NCBI RefSeq assembly: GCF_016745255.1
Contig: NZ_JADOEQ010000009.1
Coordinates: 62,001 to 126,000, forward strand
Reading direction: 5' to 3'
Origin: Enterococcus sp. BWR-S5
GTDB taxonomy: Bacteria; Bacillota; Bacilli; Lactobacillales; Enterococcaceae
DNA: 64,000 nucleotides
This document shows, piece after piece, positions 42,857-51,813 of the stretch (the stretch's first letter is position 1; every line of letters starts with the position of its first letter). The translations under genes were made by a program, and so were the position numbers. Under the pieces are notes generated by a model. It saw only the letters and a program-made list of their open reading frames with translations. It was not told where the DNA came from and did no database searches.

Positions 42857-43822
42857 ATGAAAAAAATATTGCTGCTCCTTTTTCCATTGTTATTACTTTT
42901 AAGTGCCTGCACTACTACTGCTGAGGATGTTGAAGAAGAGAAAAGTCTGGTCATCGGCTTTTCCCAATCAGGTACAGAAAGCAAGTGGCGAAAAAGGCAT
43001 ACCGACTCTATCAAAAATGAATTGGAAAAAGAAAACCAAGTGCTGTACCGTAATGGCTATATGAGTCAGGAACGTCAAATTCAGGATATCCGCACCTTTA
43101 TTGCCTACAAGGTGGACTTGATTGTTTTCACGCCTCTACAAGAGGATGGCTGGGAAATGATATTGAAGGAGGCTAAACAGGCGGAAATTCCTGTGATTGT
43201 CGTCGATCGACATATCAATGTCAGTGACCAGAGTCTGTACATCACACATATTGGTCCCAGCTTCAAAGCAGAAGGAAATCGCGGCGGATTATATGTGACC
43301 AACTATTTTTCCGACAGTCCAAAAGAAGAAATTAATATTTTGGAACTGGCAGGATTAACAGAGACTTCCCCAACGACCTTGCGAACCGAGGGCTTTCAAG
43401 AAACGATTTCCCGTGATCCTCGCATGAAGGTTGTGGACACACTCTCCGGTGATTATGTCCGAATGAAGGGCAAGGAGCAGATGGAAGAATACATCAAAAC
43501 GCAGGATATCAATAGGATTGATGTCCTTTATAGTCATAACGATGAAATGACTCACGGTGCCTTGGAGGCTCTTGAAGAGACCGATATTATTCCTGGAAAG
43601 GACCTTGTTATCGTCACGATTGATGCTCAAGAGGATATGATTCGACAGCTGCGGGCAGGTGTTGTCAATTGCGTGGTCGAGTGCAATCCAAATGCCGGCT
43701 GGTACGTAGCCAATGCAATCAATCGCTATTTTGACGGTAAGGAGCTTTCCCACGAAATCTATATGCCGGAAACGGTGTTCTCTGAATCAAATCTGGATAC
43801 GATTCCCACCAGAAACTACTAG
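42857..43822 (+). CDS. Sugar-sensing binding lipoprotein of a three-component system (XylFII-like)
   Basis: A lipoprotein of about 321 residues. Signal peptide with lipobox LLSAC, then a Peripla_BP_4-type domain: LVIGFSQSGTESKWRKRHTDSIKNELEK, VDLIVFTPLQEDGWEMILKEA, IPVIVVDRHINV, VLYSHNDEMTHGALEALEE. It is not part of the transporter operon but the first gene of a kinase/regulator operon. This matches the XylFII-LytS-YesN type, where the binding protein presents the sugar to the kinase. The ATG at 42857 is preferred to a GTG at 42848. The kinase starts 15 bp after its stop. Confidence 0.9.
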   Translation: MKKILLLLFPLLLLLSACTTTAEDVEEEKSLVIGFSQSGTESKWRKRHTDSIKNELEKENQVLYRNGYMSQERQIQDIRTFIAYKVDLIVFTPLQEDGWEMILKEAKQAEIPVIVVDRHINVSDQSLYITHIGPSFKAEGNRGGLYVTNYFSDSPKEEINILELAGLTETSPTTLRTEGFQETISRDPRMKVVDTLSGDYVRMKGKEQMEEYIKTQDINRIDVLYSHNDEMTHGALEALEETDIIPGKDLVIVTIDAQEDMIRQLRAGVVNCVVECNPNAGWYVANAINRYFDGKELSHEIYMPETVFSESNLDTIPTRNY

Positions 43823-43837
43823 AGGAGGAGAAGCTAT

Positions 43838-45268
43838 ATGAAGAAAAAGGCGCCCAGTATCCAACAGATTTTCTCTCAGGCAAACAAGCTGATGTTTGCT
43901 TTAGCAATTATTCCACTGCTCATCAGTATCCTTCTCTATTCCAGACAGCTGTTTATTTACCAACGAACAGTCGCAAACATTCAGGAGGCAAATGCTATTG
44001 CTGCCAAGGTTGATGATACTGTTTTAGAAGAGATGTGGGATGTTGTCACCGGACAAATACCTTTAAAACAATATTCAAAAAACAGTATCGTTGATGAGCT
44101 GCGGGAAGATATTTTTCATATTCAGGAGAACATTAATACCAAAGGAGAACGCAGTATTTTAGATGTAGCTCTGCGAATTATTGACTCTCTTGAAAGCTAT
44201 CAGGAAGACATTCTCACCAATCTTTCAAAGGAAAATTCTTATGAAAAGAACAAGGAAGTGATGGTGCAAGTCGAATCTGTCACTCAGCTGCTTTCAGATA
44301 TTTTACAGGAGTTTGTCCGTATCGAAATAAATCTAGCCAGTCAAAAAAATACGGAAATGATTCAGTCTCTGATGATTCTCAGTGTTGTCGAGCTAATGAT
44401 TGTTGTGGGCATCATCTACTTCGTTCGCAAAAATCGCCGCTTTCTAAATGAGCGAATTCAAGAGCCCCTCAACAATTTGATTCACATGTCAAATGAGCTG
44501 GCAAAAGGGCATTTGGGCTACCGTCTGGCACTTCCGCAAACACCGGAGCTATCCTCTCTGACAGAAAGCCTCAATAAGATGGCCGACGACTTAACCCAGT
44601 TGCTGGAGGAGAATGCGTTGAAGCAATACCATCTCGCTCAAAGTGAGGTGCGTGTCCTGCAAGCGCAAATTACTCCGCACTTCGTTTATAATAGCTTAGA
44701 TGCGATTGTTTCACTGATTGAGCAGGAGCAATACGAAAAGGCAAAAGAGATGACGTTTGCATTATCTGATTTCTTCCGTATTTCTTTAAGTAAAGGGAAG
44801 GACTGGATTAGCGTAGACACGGAGATTAAGCATATTCAAGACTATTTGGTTATTTTGCAGATTCGCTATGGAGAAATGTTGCAATTTCAAATTGATGTGC
44901 CTGATTCCTTACGTAATTATCAGATATTGAAAATGATTCTACAGCCATTAGTGGAAAATGCCGTTTACCATGGGGTGAAGTTCAACCGCCGCGTCGGTCT
45001 GATTCAAGTTACTTTAGAGGAAGAAGAAAGCAACTTGATTTTTACTGTTGCCGATAATGGTATTGGCATTCAGCCGGAACAACTGGAAGAGATTCAAGAA
45101 GAGCTGGCAAAAGGTGTGGACTCTGACTTCAGCACCGGATACGGCCTATACAACGTTAACAAAAGATTGTTATTGTACTACGGCAGTCAAGCGGGAATTC
45201 GTCTTGAAAGTCACTACCGAAAAGGAACGACGATTCGGGTAACTGTGCCAAAACGACAGGAGGGGTAA
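43838..45268 (+). CDS. LytS/YesM-type sensor histidine kinase
   Basis: A 476-residue kinase. First membrane helix at about 17-40, an extracellular helical domain (about 41-180), second helix at about 181-203 (LMILSVVELMIVVGIIYFV), HAMP at about 210-262. Then a His_kinase domain with QITPHFVYNSLDAIVSL (phosphorylated His) and an ATPase domain with PLVENAVYHG, DNGIGI and GYGLYNVNKRL. The extracellular domain presumably contacts the binding lipoprotein encoded just upstream. AGAGGAGGAG precedes the ATG. The regulator follows 3 bp later. Confidence 0.93.
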   Translation: MKKKAPSIQQIFSQANKLMFALAIIPLLISILLYSRQLFIYQRTVANIQEANAIAAKVDDTVLEEMWDVVTGQIPLKQYSKNSIVDELREDIFHIQENINTKGERSILDVALRIIDSLESYQEDILTNLSKENSYEKNKEVMVQVESVTQLLSDILQEFVRIEINLASQKNTEMIQSLMILSVVELMIVVGIIYFVRKNRRFLNERIQEPLNNLIHMSNELAKGHLGYRLALPQTPELSSLTESLNKMADDLTQLLEENALKQYHLAQSEVRVLQAQITPHFVYNSLDAIVSLIEQEQYEKAKEMTFALSDFFRISLSKGKDWISVDTEIKHIQDYLVILQIRYGEMLQFQIDVPDSLRNYQILKMILQPLVENAVYHGVKFNRRVGLIQVTLEEEESNLIFTVADNGIGIQPEQLEEIQEELAKGVDSDFSTGYGLYNVNKRLLLYYGSQAGIRLESHYRKGTTIRVTVPKRQEG

Positions 45269-45271
45269 AAG

Positions 45272-46828
45272 ATGTACAAGGTTTTTATTGTGGAGGACGA
45301 ACATTTAATTCGAGATAGTCTGCGAAAACAGCTCCTGCAGCTTAGTGAAAAATACCCCATTGCTTTTAGTGGAGAAGCCGGTGATGGTGAGATGGCTTTA
45401 GCTTCCATCTTAGATTTACAACCGGATATTATTTTGACAGATATCAAAATGCCGTTCATGGATGGGCTGACCTTTGCAAAGGAGGCACGGAAGCTGCTGC
45501 CCTGGACACGAATCATTTTTATCAGCGGGTTTGATGACTTTGAATATGCCAAAGGAGCAATTCAGGTACAAGCCGATGAATACTTGCTAAAGCCCTTCAA
45601 AAACAGCGAGCTGGAAAATACCATCGCCAAGGTGGTGAAGCTGCTGGATCAACAGAAACAGGTCGCTGATCCTAAAGCAAGCTCCGATATCCTGTTTTCC
45701 GAGGTTAAAAAGAATCATTTTCTGAATGGTTTATTTAAAGGCGAATTACCCATTTCGGCGGCCATCAAAGAGGCGGAAAGCTTCCAACGATCGATTATCG
45801 GCAAAAAGTTCACGGTCCTTTTAGCCACAAACCAGTTTAATAGTGACTTTGACGATTACACTCACTTTGGCGAATACCTGAATTTTCTTTTTGGCGAAGA
45901 TGAAACTCTTCTATTCTCCAGTGTTTCATCACGCTTCATCAAGTTTCTGATTTTTGATAACCAAAGGGAACATGTATTGGAAAAGAGCTATCAAATTGCG
46001 CATACTCTAATTCACGAGCTGGAGCAAAACTCACAGGACGATTTAGCGGTGGCAATTGGGCCCATCGTTGATCGTCTGAGTGAAATTCCTGATTCATTTG
46101 AAAAATGCAGAGAGATGCTGGGAACCTACGGCTATTTTCGAACAGAAAAAATCATCAGCTATGAAGATGATATGAAGGAGGGGGAGCTGTCGCCAACCCA
46201 TCCATTTAAAATGGATTTGGCTAAAGAAATTTCTTCTCTAACACAGGAGAACATTGAGGATTTTATTCAAAAACTGATGCAGGAGCAAGGAAACTTTGAA
46301 CGAACACGAATGATTCGCTTCTTTATTCTGACTGAGCTGAATGGCTTAGTTAAAAAGAAACAGCAAACAGCTGCTATTGCATTTCCTTCTCAGGATTCTT
46401 TGACCGATTTGATGAGTGTCTCCTCTGACAGTCAAAACTACGAAGAGCTCCTGCGAAGTATGATTCATTACTTGATTGAGGTCAATATCCACCCGTCCAT
46501 GGCAAAATATCAAAGCGTCATCCATCATGCCATTGCATTTATCAATAACAATTATACAGACCCCGATATTTCATTGAACATGGTCGCAGAGGAGCTCTCT
46601 TTAAGTCCGGCACACTTTAGTACGATTTTTTCTCAATCTATGAGCAAAACCTTTATTGAGTACCTGACCGATCAGCGAGTAGGTCTGGCGAAGAATCTAC
46701 TTAAAGAAACGAATCAAAAGCTGTCCGAAATCGCTTTTGAAATCGGCTATAACGACCCTAATTATTTTAGCTTCCTCTTTAAAAAGAAACAAGGCATCTC
46801 ACCAAAGGAATACCGCCAGACACATTGA
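45272..46828 (+). CDS. YesN-type response regulator with AraC DNA-binding domain
   Basis: A 518-residue regulator. Receiver domain (1-120) with acidic residues EDE at 8-10, phospho-Asp57 in ILTDIKMPFMDGL and Lys in LLKPFKNSELE. A long middle domain of unknown fold follows. A C-terminal AraC helix-turn-helix pair (about 415-515) includes ISLNMVAEELSLSPAHFSTIFSQSMSKTFIEYLTDQRVG and IAFEIGYNDPNYFSFLFKKKQGISPKEYR. It should bind the direct repeats at 42601-42651 and activate the divergent sugar ABC operon. AGGAGGGG precedes the ATG, and a strong terminator follows. Confidence 0.93.
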   Translation: MYKVFIVEDEHLIRDSLRKQLLQLSEKYPIAFSGEAGDGEMALASILDLQPDIILTDIKMPFMDGLTFAKEARKLLPWTRIIFISGFDDFEYAKGAIQVQADEYLLKPFKNSELENTIAKVVKLLDQQKQVADPKASSDILFSEVKKNHFLNGLFKGELPISAAIKEAESFQRSIIGKKFTVLLATNQFNSDFDDYTHFGEYLNFLFGEDETLLFSSVSSRFIKFLIFDNQREHVLEKSYQIAHTLIHELEQNSQDDLAVAIGPIVDRLSEIPDSFEKCREMLGTYGYFRTEKIISYEDDMKEGELSPTHPFKMDLAKEISSLTQENIEDFIQKLMQEQGNFERTRMIRFFILTELNGLVKKKQQTAAIAFPSQDSLTDLMSVSSDSQNYEELLRSMIHYLIEVNIHPSMAKYQSVIHHAIAFINNNYTDPDISLNMVAEELSLSPAHFSTIFSQSMSKTFIEYLTDQRVGLAKNLLKETNQKLSEIAFEIGYNDPNYFSFLFKKKQGISPKEYRQTH

Positions 46829-46852
46829 TTACAGGTACCTATGAATGAAAAC

Positions 46853-46887
46853 GAGACAGGAGAGTTGTAACCCAACTCTCCTGTCTC
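46853..46887. terminator. Terminator of sensing module and convergent esterase gene
   Basis: GAGACAGGAGAGTTG (46853-46867) pairs perfectly with CAACTCTCCTGTCTC (46873-46887), followed by ATTTGTTTTT. Confidence 0.92.
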
Positions 46888-46923
46888 ATTTGTTTTTACT
46901 TAATAACTGAGCAACCCGCCTCT

Positions 46924-48663
46924 TTATTTATCAAAAGCAGAAAGGTTGCCATTGGCCTTGTCCAATTCATAGCTGAACCAACGCCCATTCATTACCTTAG
47001 ACAGCAAGGTCTTTTTCTGCTCCTCGGTAATCGATGTATCTTTCTTCATTGCGTCCAATACTTGCTCATAATCAAACGTCTTTTTCCCCATCTCCGCAGT
47101 CGCTGTTTCTTTATCTGCGTCAAGGAATAACAGATTTTCCTCAGCATCCGGCTTCCATTCCGTCCATTTTGGCAGCTCAGACTCATTTGGATCACCATTG
47201 CTGATAAAGGCAAATAGATAGTTCTGGAACATCACACTCAGTTCCTTCGCTCCATCAGACTCATAGGAATCCGTAACCAAGCCAGCATAGTTTTGACTGT
47301 CTGTATCAAGTAATGGAACGAACACACCATGGAAGGAGCCCAGCTTCGCCATCTCTTCACTGACAGCATCTGGGTTTTCCCCGAATAAAATTTCCATGCC
47401 ATAAATTGGAGCCTTATAATTAGTGTTCATTTTTTGTGCAGAATCCTCTAAATTGAACAAGCTATACAGCTGCCCGCCATATTTATTTACAAAATCATAT
47501 TGGCTGGAAATCTCCTTGTCTGTATCAATCGAGCCATCTGTCACATATTCACCAAAATAAGGATCAAAGCGCCCAAATAGAGAAAATTCCTGCTCACCTG
47601 TCAGCATTAATAACGGAACAGAATTATAGCTGGTTGTATCAAAGCCTTCTTTTGGAAGTACCGTACCATCATTATACAAATGCGGGAATACACCCATCCG
47701 AATACCGGCATTGCCCATCAAGCTGACTAGGCGATCACCCTCTAGCGCATACAGATAGTCTTTAACCTCTTCATCTGTTGTTAACAACCATTTTTTGGCA
47801 TCCGCCTCTGTCTCTTTTACACCATCCTCTACAACCAATGGTGCAATCGCTTCTGCAAAAACTGTCTGACTCTTCTCTTCATCAGTAATCGTCATGCCAC
47901 CACTGAAGGAAACTGCCTGATCGAATTTCCCTTCAAAAATCGGAGAAACCAACATGGCCATCACATCTCGTCCACCAGCCGAAAATCCGGCAACCGTCAC
48001 ATTTTTACTGTCTCCGCCAAAGCTGCTGATATTCTCACGAATCCAATCCAGAGACTTCGCTAAATCAAGCATTGTGTAGTTCCCTGAATTTTCTTCCTCA
48101 CTACCGGTTTTCAATGCCGGCAGCGGATTAAAGCCCAGTGCGCCTAATCGATAATTGACCGATACAACCAATGCATCGTGTGCAGCCACAAAGGATCTGC
48201 CAGATATTTCTTGAGCATGCCCTGTTTGGTTATTTCCACCATGCACATATACCAAAACAGGCAAGTCTTCTTTGTCATTATTTGGGCGATAAATATCCAA
48301 ATTCAACGCATCCTCTGAACCAACGACACCATCAGCTCCAGCCTGTAAAGCCACACTGCCAGCCTCTGTTGTATCCAGTTCATCCGTCCAAGGCTCCGGA
48401 TCAGTCGGCGCCTTCCAGCGGTTCTCTCCGGATGTATCTCCACCGTATGGGACCCCCATCCAAATCAGTGCTTTCTCCTCCTCGGTTCCCTTTACCTTAC
48501 CAAAAGCAGTTTCCCGAACAACTGCGGCTGTATCCTTTTGGGTGCTTGCAACGGTTGATCCCGAAGAATCAGTTCCAGCCTTCTGTTGCTGATTACACCC
48601 ACTAATAATTACTACGGTTACTGCCAAAGCCACTGCCCACTTCATTTTTTTCAGTTTCTTCAC
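46924..48663 (-). CDS. Type B carboxylesterase lipoprotein
   Basis: A 579-residue surface lipoprotein with an alpha/beta-hydrolase domain of the carboxylesterase family. Lipobox IISGC (Cys23), then ETAFGKVKG...LIWMGVPYGG and DALNLDIYRP. The oxyanion segment is LPVLVYVHGGNN, the nucleophile elbow GFSAGG, and SNGDPNESELPKWTEWKPDAEENLLF is a typical C-terminal part. The start is a GTG at 48663 with AAGGAGG nine bases upstream. Its 5' leader carries a hairpin terminator-like structure (48694-48738), so expression may be attenuated. Substrate unknown. Confidence 0.9.
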   Translation of the reverse strand: MKKLKKMKWAVALAVTVVIISGCNQQQKAGTDSSGSTVASTQKDTAAVVRETAFGKVKGTEEEKALIWMGVPYGGDTSGENRWKAPTDPEPWTDELDTTEAGSVALQAGADGVVGSEDALNLDIYRPNNDKEDLPVLVYVHGGNNQTGHAQEISGRSFVAAHDALVVSVNYRLGALGFNPLPALKTGSEEENSGNYTMLDLAKSLDWIRENISSFGGDSKNVTVAGFSAGGRDVMAMLVSPIFEGKFDQAVSFSGGMTITDEEKSQTVFAEAIAPLVVEDGVKETEADAKKWLLTTDEEVKDYLYALEGDRLVSLMGNAGIRMGVFPHLYNDGTVLPKEGFDTTSYNSVPLLMLTGEQEFSLFGRFDPYFGEYVTDGSIDTDKEISSQYDFVNKYGGQLYSLFNLEDSAQKMNTNYKAPIYGMEILFGENPDAVSEEMAKLGSFHGVFVPLLDTDSQNYAGLVTDSYESDGAKELSVMFQNYLFAFISNGDPNESELPKWTEWKPDAEENLLFLDADKETATAEMGKKTFDYEQVLDAMKKDTSITEEQKKTLLSKVMNGRWFSYELDKANGNLSAFDK

Positions 48664-48813
48664 ACTTCTTTTCCTCCTTATAATAAATATAAAAACCTAA
48701 GTCCCCCTTGAAAATACATGTCAAGAGGTACTTAGGTTATGCCCAAATGGTTACATTCCATAAAGTGATTATTCAATTTTCTATAGTATATACTAAATAT
48801 AAAGCGTATTCAA
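48664..48813 (-). promoter_or_regulatory. Esterase promoter and 5'-leader hairpin (possible attenuator)
   Basis: On the minus strand TTGAAT (plus 48808-48813) and TATACT (plus 48785-48790) are 17 bp apart. The short leader then forms AACCTAAGT...ACTTAGGTT (plus 48694-48702 with 48730-48738), whose stem is extended by CTTG/CAAG. TTTTTATATTT follows, before the AAGGAGG ribosome binding site. A nine-codon frame MECNHLGIT precedes the hairpin but lacks a ribosome binding site. The layout fits transcription attenuation. Confidence 0.5.
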
Positions 48814-48857
48814 TAACGAATGTATTTATTTTGCATTTAATTTCCATACAAAAAATA

Positions 48858-48906
48858 CAGAAAAGGGCTTTCCCATCTAAAAAAAATGACTAAAAGACCT
48901 TTTCTG
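48858..48906. repeat. Short inverted repeat in intergenic region
   Basis: CAGAAAAGG (48858-48866) is mirrored by CCTTTTCTG (48898-48906) in the 48814-49008 stretch between the esterase promoter and the end of the acetyltransferase gene. It may act as a weak terminator for that gene. Nothing else is seen in this stretch. Confidence 0.4.
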
Positions 48907-49008
48907 CTCTTCCAAATTGTTGATTAGTTAAACCCAGCCTTTGGCAAAATTCCCACTAAGCACTGTTGCTCTAACTCCTATTTTTCAGCGTTTTACACTT
49001 GTACGGCC

Positions 49009-49473
49009 TTATGACAAGAAATGCTCCATCGGTGTGAAGCGGATACCATTCACTGTTTCTTCATTTCCAGCAGCAGAAAATCCCAGCTTTTTATATACCT
49101 CGACTGCATAAGTGGATGAATTGACTGTTATCCGTTTATTGTGATGCTGCTTGCAGCAATAATCAACAGCTGTTGCATACAGTGCTCGAGCAATCCCTTT
49201 ATGGTGGTGCTCCTTTTCAACAAAAAGTAGTGAAATATGGTTCGTCTCTCGAACGGCAATCACGCCGACAAGCTCTTCCTTTTCATAATAGCCCCAAATG
49301 ACTAAGTCTTCATTCCCCAGCTTCTCACTGATATTGGCGAATGCGATAAATTCTTTGAACTCTTGAATTCCCTCCACAGAATACTCTGAGGCCTCAAATG
49401 CTAAAAAAGTACGCCAAACCAATTGCAACGCCTCTGTCAGTTCCATGTGATTATTGTCAATTTTCCGTATCAT
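49009..49473 (-). CDS. GNAT family N-acetyltransferase
   Basis: A 154-residue GNAT protein. ELVGVIAVRETNHISLLFVEKEHHHKGIARALYATAVDYC (about 72-111) contains the beta-4 strand and the acetyl-CoA loop (HHKGIA). ITVNSSTYAVEVYKKLGFSAAGNEE is the usual late motif. Substrate unknown. It follows the SUKH-domain gene by 33 bp on the same strand, so the two may be one transcript. AGGAGGGTAG precedes the ATG. Confidence 0.88.
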   Translation of the reverse strand: MIRKIDNNHMELTEALQLVWRTFLAFEASEYSVEGIQEFKEFIAFANISEKLGNEDLVIWGYYEKEELVGVIAVRETNHISLLFVEKEHHHKGIARALYATAVDYCCKQHHNKRITVNSSTYAVEVYKKLGFSAAGNEETVNGIRFTPMEHFLS

Positions 49474-49506
49474 CAGCTACCCTCCTATTCTGCTGCCTTG
49501 TTCTTC

Positions 49507-49923
49507 TCATGTCTCAAAAGTTTCTGCCTGATGGATAAACGCCTTTAAGTCTTGAAAAACCTTCAACGGACACTCTTCCTCGTGGTCACTATGATAAATT
49601 GCTGACTCACCGCTCTTCATACAAAGAAAATTTCCGGTCCCATTTTCTGCTATGGCAACAAACTCTGCCGGGAGTCCTTCTGCTCTTTTCAGCTTCGTAT
49701 TTCTCACCACATCATCCATGGTTTTTCTCAAATTTCGTTCGTCCTTAATTGGGTAAAAACACCATTCACCATATTCCGGTGCATTAACTAGTTGAAACAG
49801 TGTTTTATACTGTTCATCAAGCGTTACAGTGAGTAATTGCTCCGTTTCCTGTATATTCGCCGCGGTTACTCCCCTTTTCCTGGTCATACTCATTTCAGCA
49901 AATCGTGCCAGCTCATTGTCCAT
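49507..49923 (-). CDS. SMI1/KNR4 (SUKH) domain protein
   Basis: A 138-residue SUKH-superfamily protein: the N-terminal helix TAANIQETEQLLTVTLDEQYKTLFQLVNAPEYGEWCFYPIKDERNLRKT and the later LPAEFVAIAENGTGNFLCM are diagnostic. SUKH proteins often act as immunity proteins against contact-dependent toxins, but many are isolated as here. The ATG at 49923 with GGAGGG upstream is preferred over a start 18 bp further upstream. No toxin gene is adjacent. Confidence 0.82.
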   Translation of the reverse strand: MDNELARFAEMSMTRKRGVTAANIQETEQLLTVTLDEQYKTLFQLVNAPEYGEWCFYPIKDERNLRKTMDDVVRNTKLKRAEGLPAEFVAIAENGTGNFLCMKSGESAIYHSDHEEECPLKVFQDLKAFIHQAETFET

Positions 49924-50047
49924 TGTTTTCCCTCCAGCCAAATCCTTTTGTCGTCATTCTATTAGTGATAGTATAACAAGTTTACAACGCTGTGAACACT
50001 GCGCAAACATTCGCTGACTTTCTCTAACACCCGCTAAAAATACAAAA

Positions 50048-50090
50048 AAGCTATAATTGACATTCCTAAATCGAATGACAATTACAGCTT
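50048..50090 (-). terminator. Terminator of msrB
   Basis: AAGCTATAATTG and CAATTACAGCTT (one mismatch) plus CATTC/GAATG form a long stem at 50048-50090; the minus strand continues TTTTTTGTATT. Confidence 0.85.
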
Positions 50091-50096
50091 CCTCTA

Positions 50097-50531
50097 TTAA
50101 ACAAATAAGCTTTTATATTCCCCGTAGCCTTCTTTTTCAAGCTCTTCAACAGGAATAAATTTTAGCGCCGCTGAGTTGATACAATATCGAAGTCCCCCAG
50201 CATCCTGAGGTCCGTCAGTAAATACGTGACCCAGATGAGAATCAGCTTCCTCACTGCGAATCTCTACACGATGCATGCCATGAGAAAAGTCAGCTTTTTC
50301 TTTGACGACTCGTTTTTCAATTGGTCGTGTAAACGCCGGCCAGCCACACCCAGCATCGTATTTATCCTTCGAGCTGAACAACGGTTTTCCACTGACGACA
50401 TCAACATAGATGCCATCCTTGTAAAAATCATCATACTTACCGCTAAAAGGCCGCTCGGTCGCATTTTCCTGTGTCACTGCATATTCTGTATCCGTCAAGC
50501 TCTTCCTAAGTTCATCTTCAGATGGTTTCAT
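50097..50531 (-). CDS. msrB: Peptide methionine-R-sulfoxide reductase MsrB
   Basis: A 144-residue MsrB that repairs oxidised methionine (R form). [21 protein letters not shown] opens the domain. [12 protein letters not shown] is the conserved centre. [10 protein letters not shown] and [14 protein letters not shown] contain the active-site region, with the catalytic Cys in RYCIN. Zinc-binding CxxC pairs are not obvious, so it may be a zinc-free type. The gene is monocistronic. GGGGAGTGA precedes the ATG. Confidence 0.95.
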   Translation of the reverse strand: MKPSEDELRKSLTDTEYAVTQENATERPFSGKYDDFYKDGIYVDVVSGKPLFSSKDKYDAGCGWPAFTRPIEKRVVKEKADFSHGMHRVEIRSEEADSHLGHVFTDGPQDAGGLRYCINSAALKFIPVEELEKEGYGEYKSLFV

Positions 50532-50654
50532 AGCGAATCACTCCCCTGTATTTATTTTATAGTAGCACGCCCTCATTAAAAGAAAAAGTGAGACGTCTTG
50601 TATAAAACAGGAGACAGCTTTCGGAACATCCCTTACTCTGTTTTAGCGTAGCAA

Positions 50655-50695
50655 AAAGAGCGGGAACCAACTATCGTCTGTCCCACACTCTCTTT
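50655..50695 (-). terminator. Terminator after the mutSL-maf-thioesterase cluster
   Basis: AAAGAG/CTCTTT with inner GGGA/TCCC pair across 50655-50695; the minus strand continues with T residues. Confidence 0.7.
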
Positions 50696-50724
50696 CTATC
50701 TTCTTACTGCTTTTTACCCAACAG

Positions 50725-51216
50725 CTATTTCCAAGGGGTATCTAAATCAATGTGCGCGGCAAAATCCAGACTTTCGGAACGTTTTTGCTGTCTGGCTGCC
50801 TTCCGTCCTTCATAACCGCCGCAGATGAATCGCTCTTCTTCCGTAACGGGTTCGACTGTTGGCAGTTCATTCCCTTTAGGAACAACAAAGGTCATAAAGC
50901 TGGTCCCTGCCAGATAACGTTCGCCGGAAACCAAATCTTCACCAATAACCTTAGCAAAAACCTCCATTGAGCGGTGACCAGTACCTGAAATAAACGTTTC
51001 TATACAGACCGAATGACCGGCTTTCAAAGGAGCCAGGAAATCCAGCTGATCGACAGAAGCTGTGACAATCGGTACTCTGGATAAACGGATAGCAGAAATA
51101 CCTGCTGTTTCATCCAGCCAAGCCATCAACTGTCCGCCAAACAATGTTTCATGAAAATTTAAATACGGGAATGTAATAATATGTGTTTGTACAGATCTTG
51201 TTTCCGAGCATTTCAT
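50725..51216 (-). CDS. Hotdog-fold acyl-CoA thioesterase
   Basis: A 163-residue acyl-CoA hydrolase of the YciA/BACH hotdog family. HIITFPYLNFHETLFGGQLMAWLDETAGISAIRLSR (about 12-47) contains the Asn and Asp catalytic residues (ETLFGGQLMAWLDE). VTASVDQLDFLAPLKAGHSVCIETFISGTGHRSMEVFAKVIGEDL completes the fold. It probably hydrolyses medium- or short-chain acyl-CoA. Its start codon lies 12 bp after the maf stop on the same strand, so it ends the mutS-mutL-maf operon. Confidence 0.88.
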   Translation of the reverse strand: MKCSETRSVQTHIITFPYLNFHETLFGGQLMAWLDETAGISAIRLSRVPIVTASVDQLDFLAPLKAGHSVCIETFISGTGHRSMEVFAKVIGEDLVSGERYLAGTSFMTFVVPKGNELPTVEPVTEEERFICGGYEGRKAARQQKRSESLDFAAHIDLDTPWK

Positions 51217-51228
51217 TCTCTGTCACCT

Positions 51229-51792
51229 CTATAATTGTTCATAGTCATGCTTAAGCATCCGAGCTAAGGTTGCAATCGGCAGCCCCATAATGGAATAGTA
51301 GTCTCCTTTGATTCCCTTAACCAAAAGTGCACCTTGTTCCTGAATCCCGTAAGCTCCGGCCTTATCTTTGTATTCATCAGTATCCAAATATGCTTCAATC
51401 TCATCATCTGACAGCTCGTAGAATTCAACCTCTGCCGGAACAACCGTTGTAACGGTCCGACCTTCCTCCATAACTGCGACTGCTGTATACACAGTATGGG
51501 TCTGCCCGCTCAGCTTCTTCAAAATTTGAAAGGCATGCTCCCGTGAAGTCGGCTTGCCGATAATTTCGCCTTCGTAGACAACAATCGTATCACAACCAAT
51601 CACCTGATCCTCCGAAAACTGTTCAAAAACACTGGCTGCTTTTTCCATTGCCATATTATGAACATATTCTGTTGGATGGATTCCTTCTTGTACTTCCTCA
51701 TTAATATCTGCAACCTGAATCTGAAATGATGGAACAATTCGCTTTAAAAGCTCCTGCCTGCGCGGCGATTGGGAAGCTAGTACAATACCCAT
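51229..51792 (-). CDS. maf: Maf family nucleotide pyrophosphatase
   Basis: A Maf protein of about 187 residues. [18 protein letters not shown] is the signature N-terminus. [44 protein letters not shown] carries the catalytic Asp and lysine. [30 protein letters not shown] is the C-terminal signature. It hydrolyses non-canonical NTPs such as dTTP/UTP analogues and is linked to septum control. The ATG at 51792 with AAAGG upstream is preferred over a TTG at 51801. Confidence 0.93.
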   Translation of the reverse strand: MGIVLASQSPRRQELLKRIVPSFQIQVADINEEVQEGIHPTEYVHNMAMEKAASVFEQFSEDQVIGCDTIVVYEGEIIGKPTSREHAFQILKKLSGQTHTVYTAVAVMEEGRTVTTVVPAEVEFYELSDDEIEAYLDTDEYKDKAGAYGIQEQGALLVKGIKGDYYSIMGLPIATLARMLKHDYEQL

Positions 51793-51813
51793 TCCTGACA
51801 ACCTTTCTGCTAC

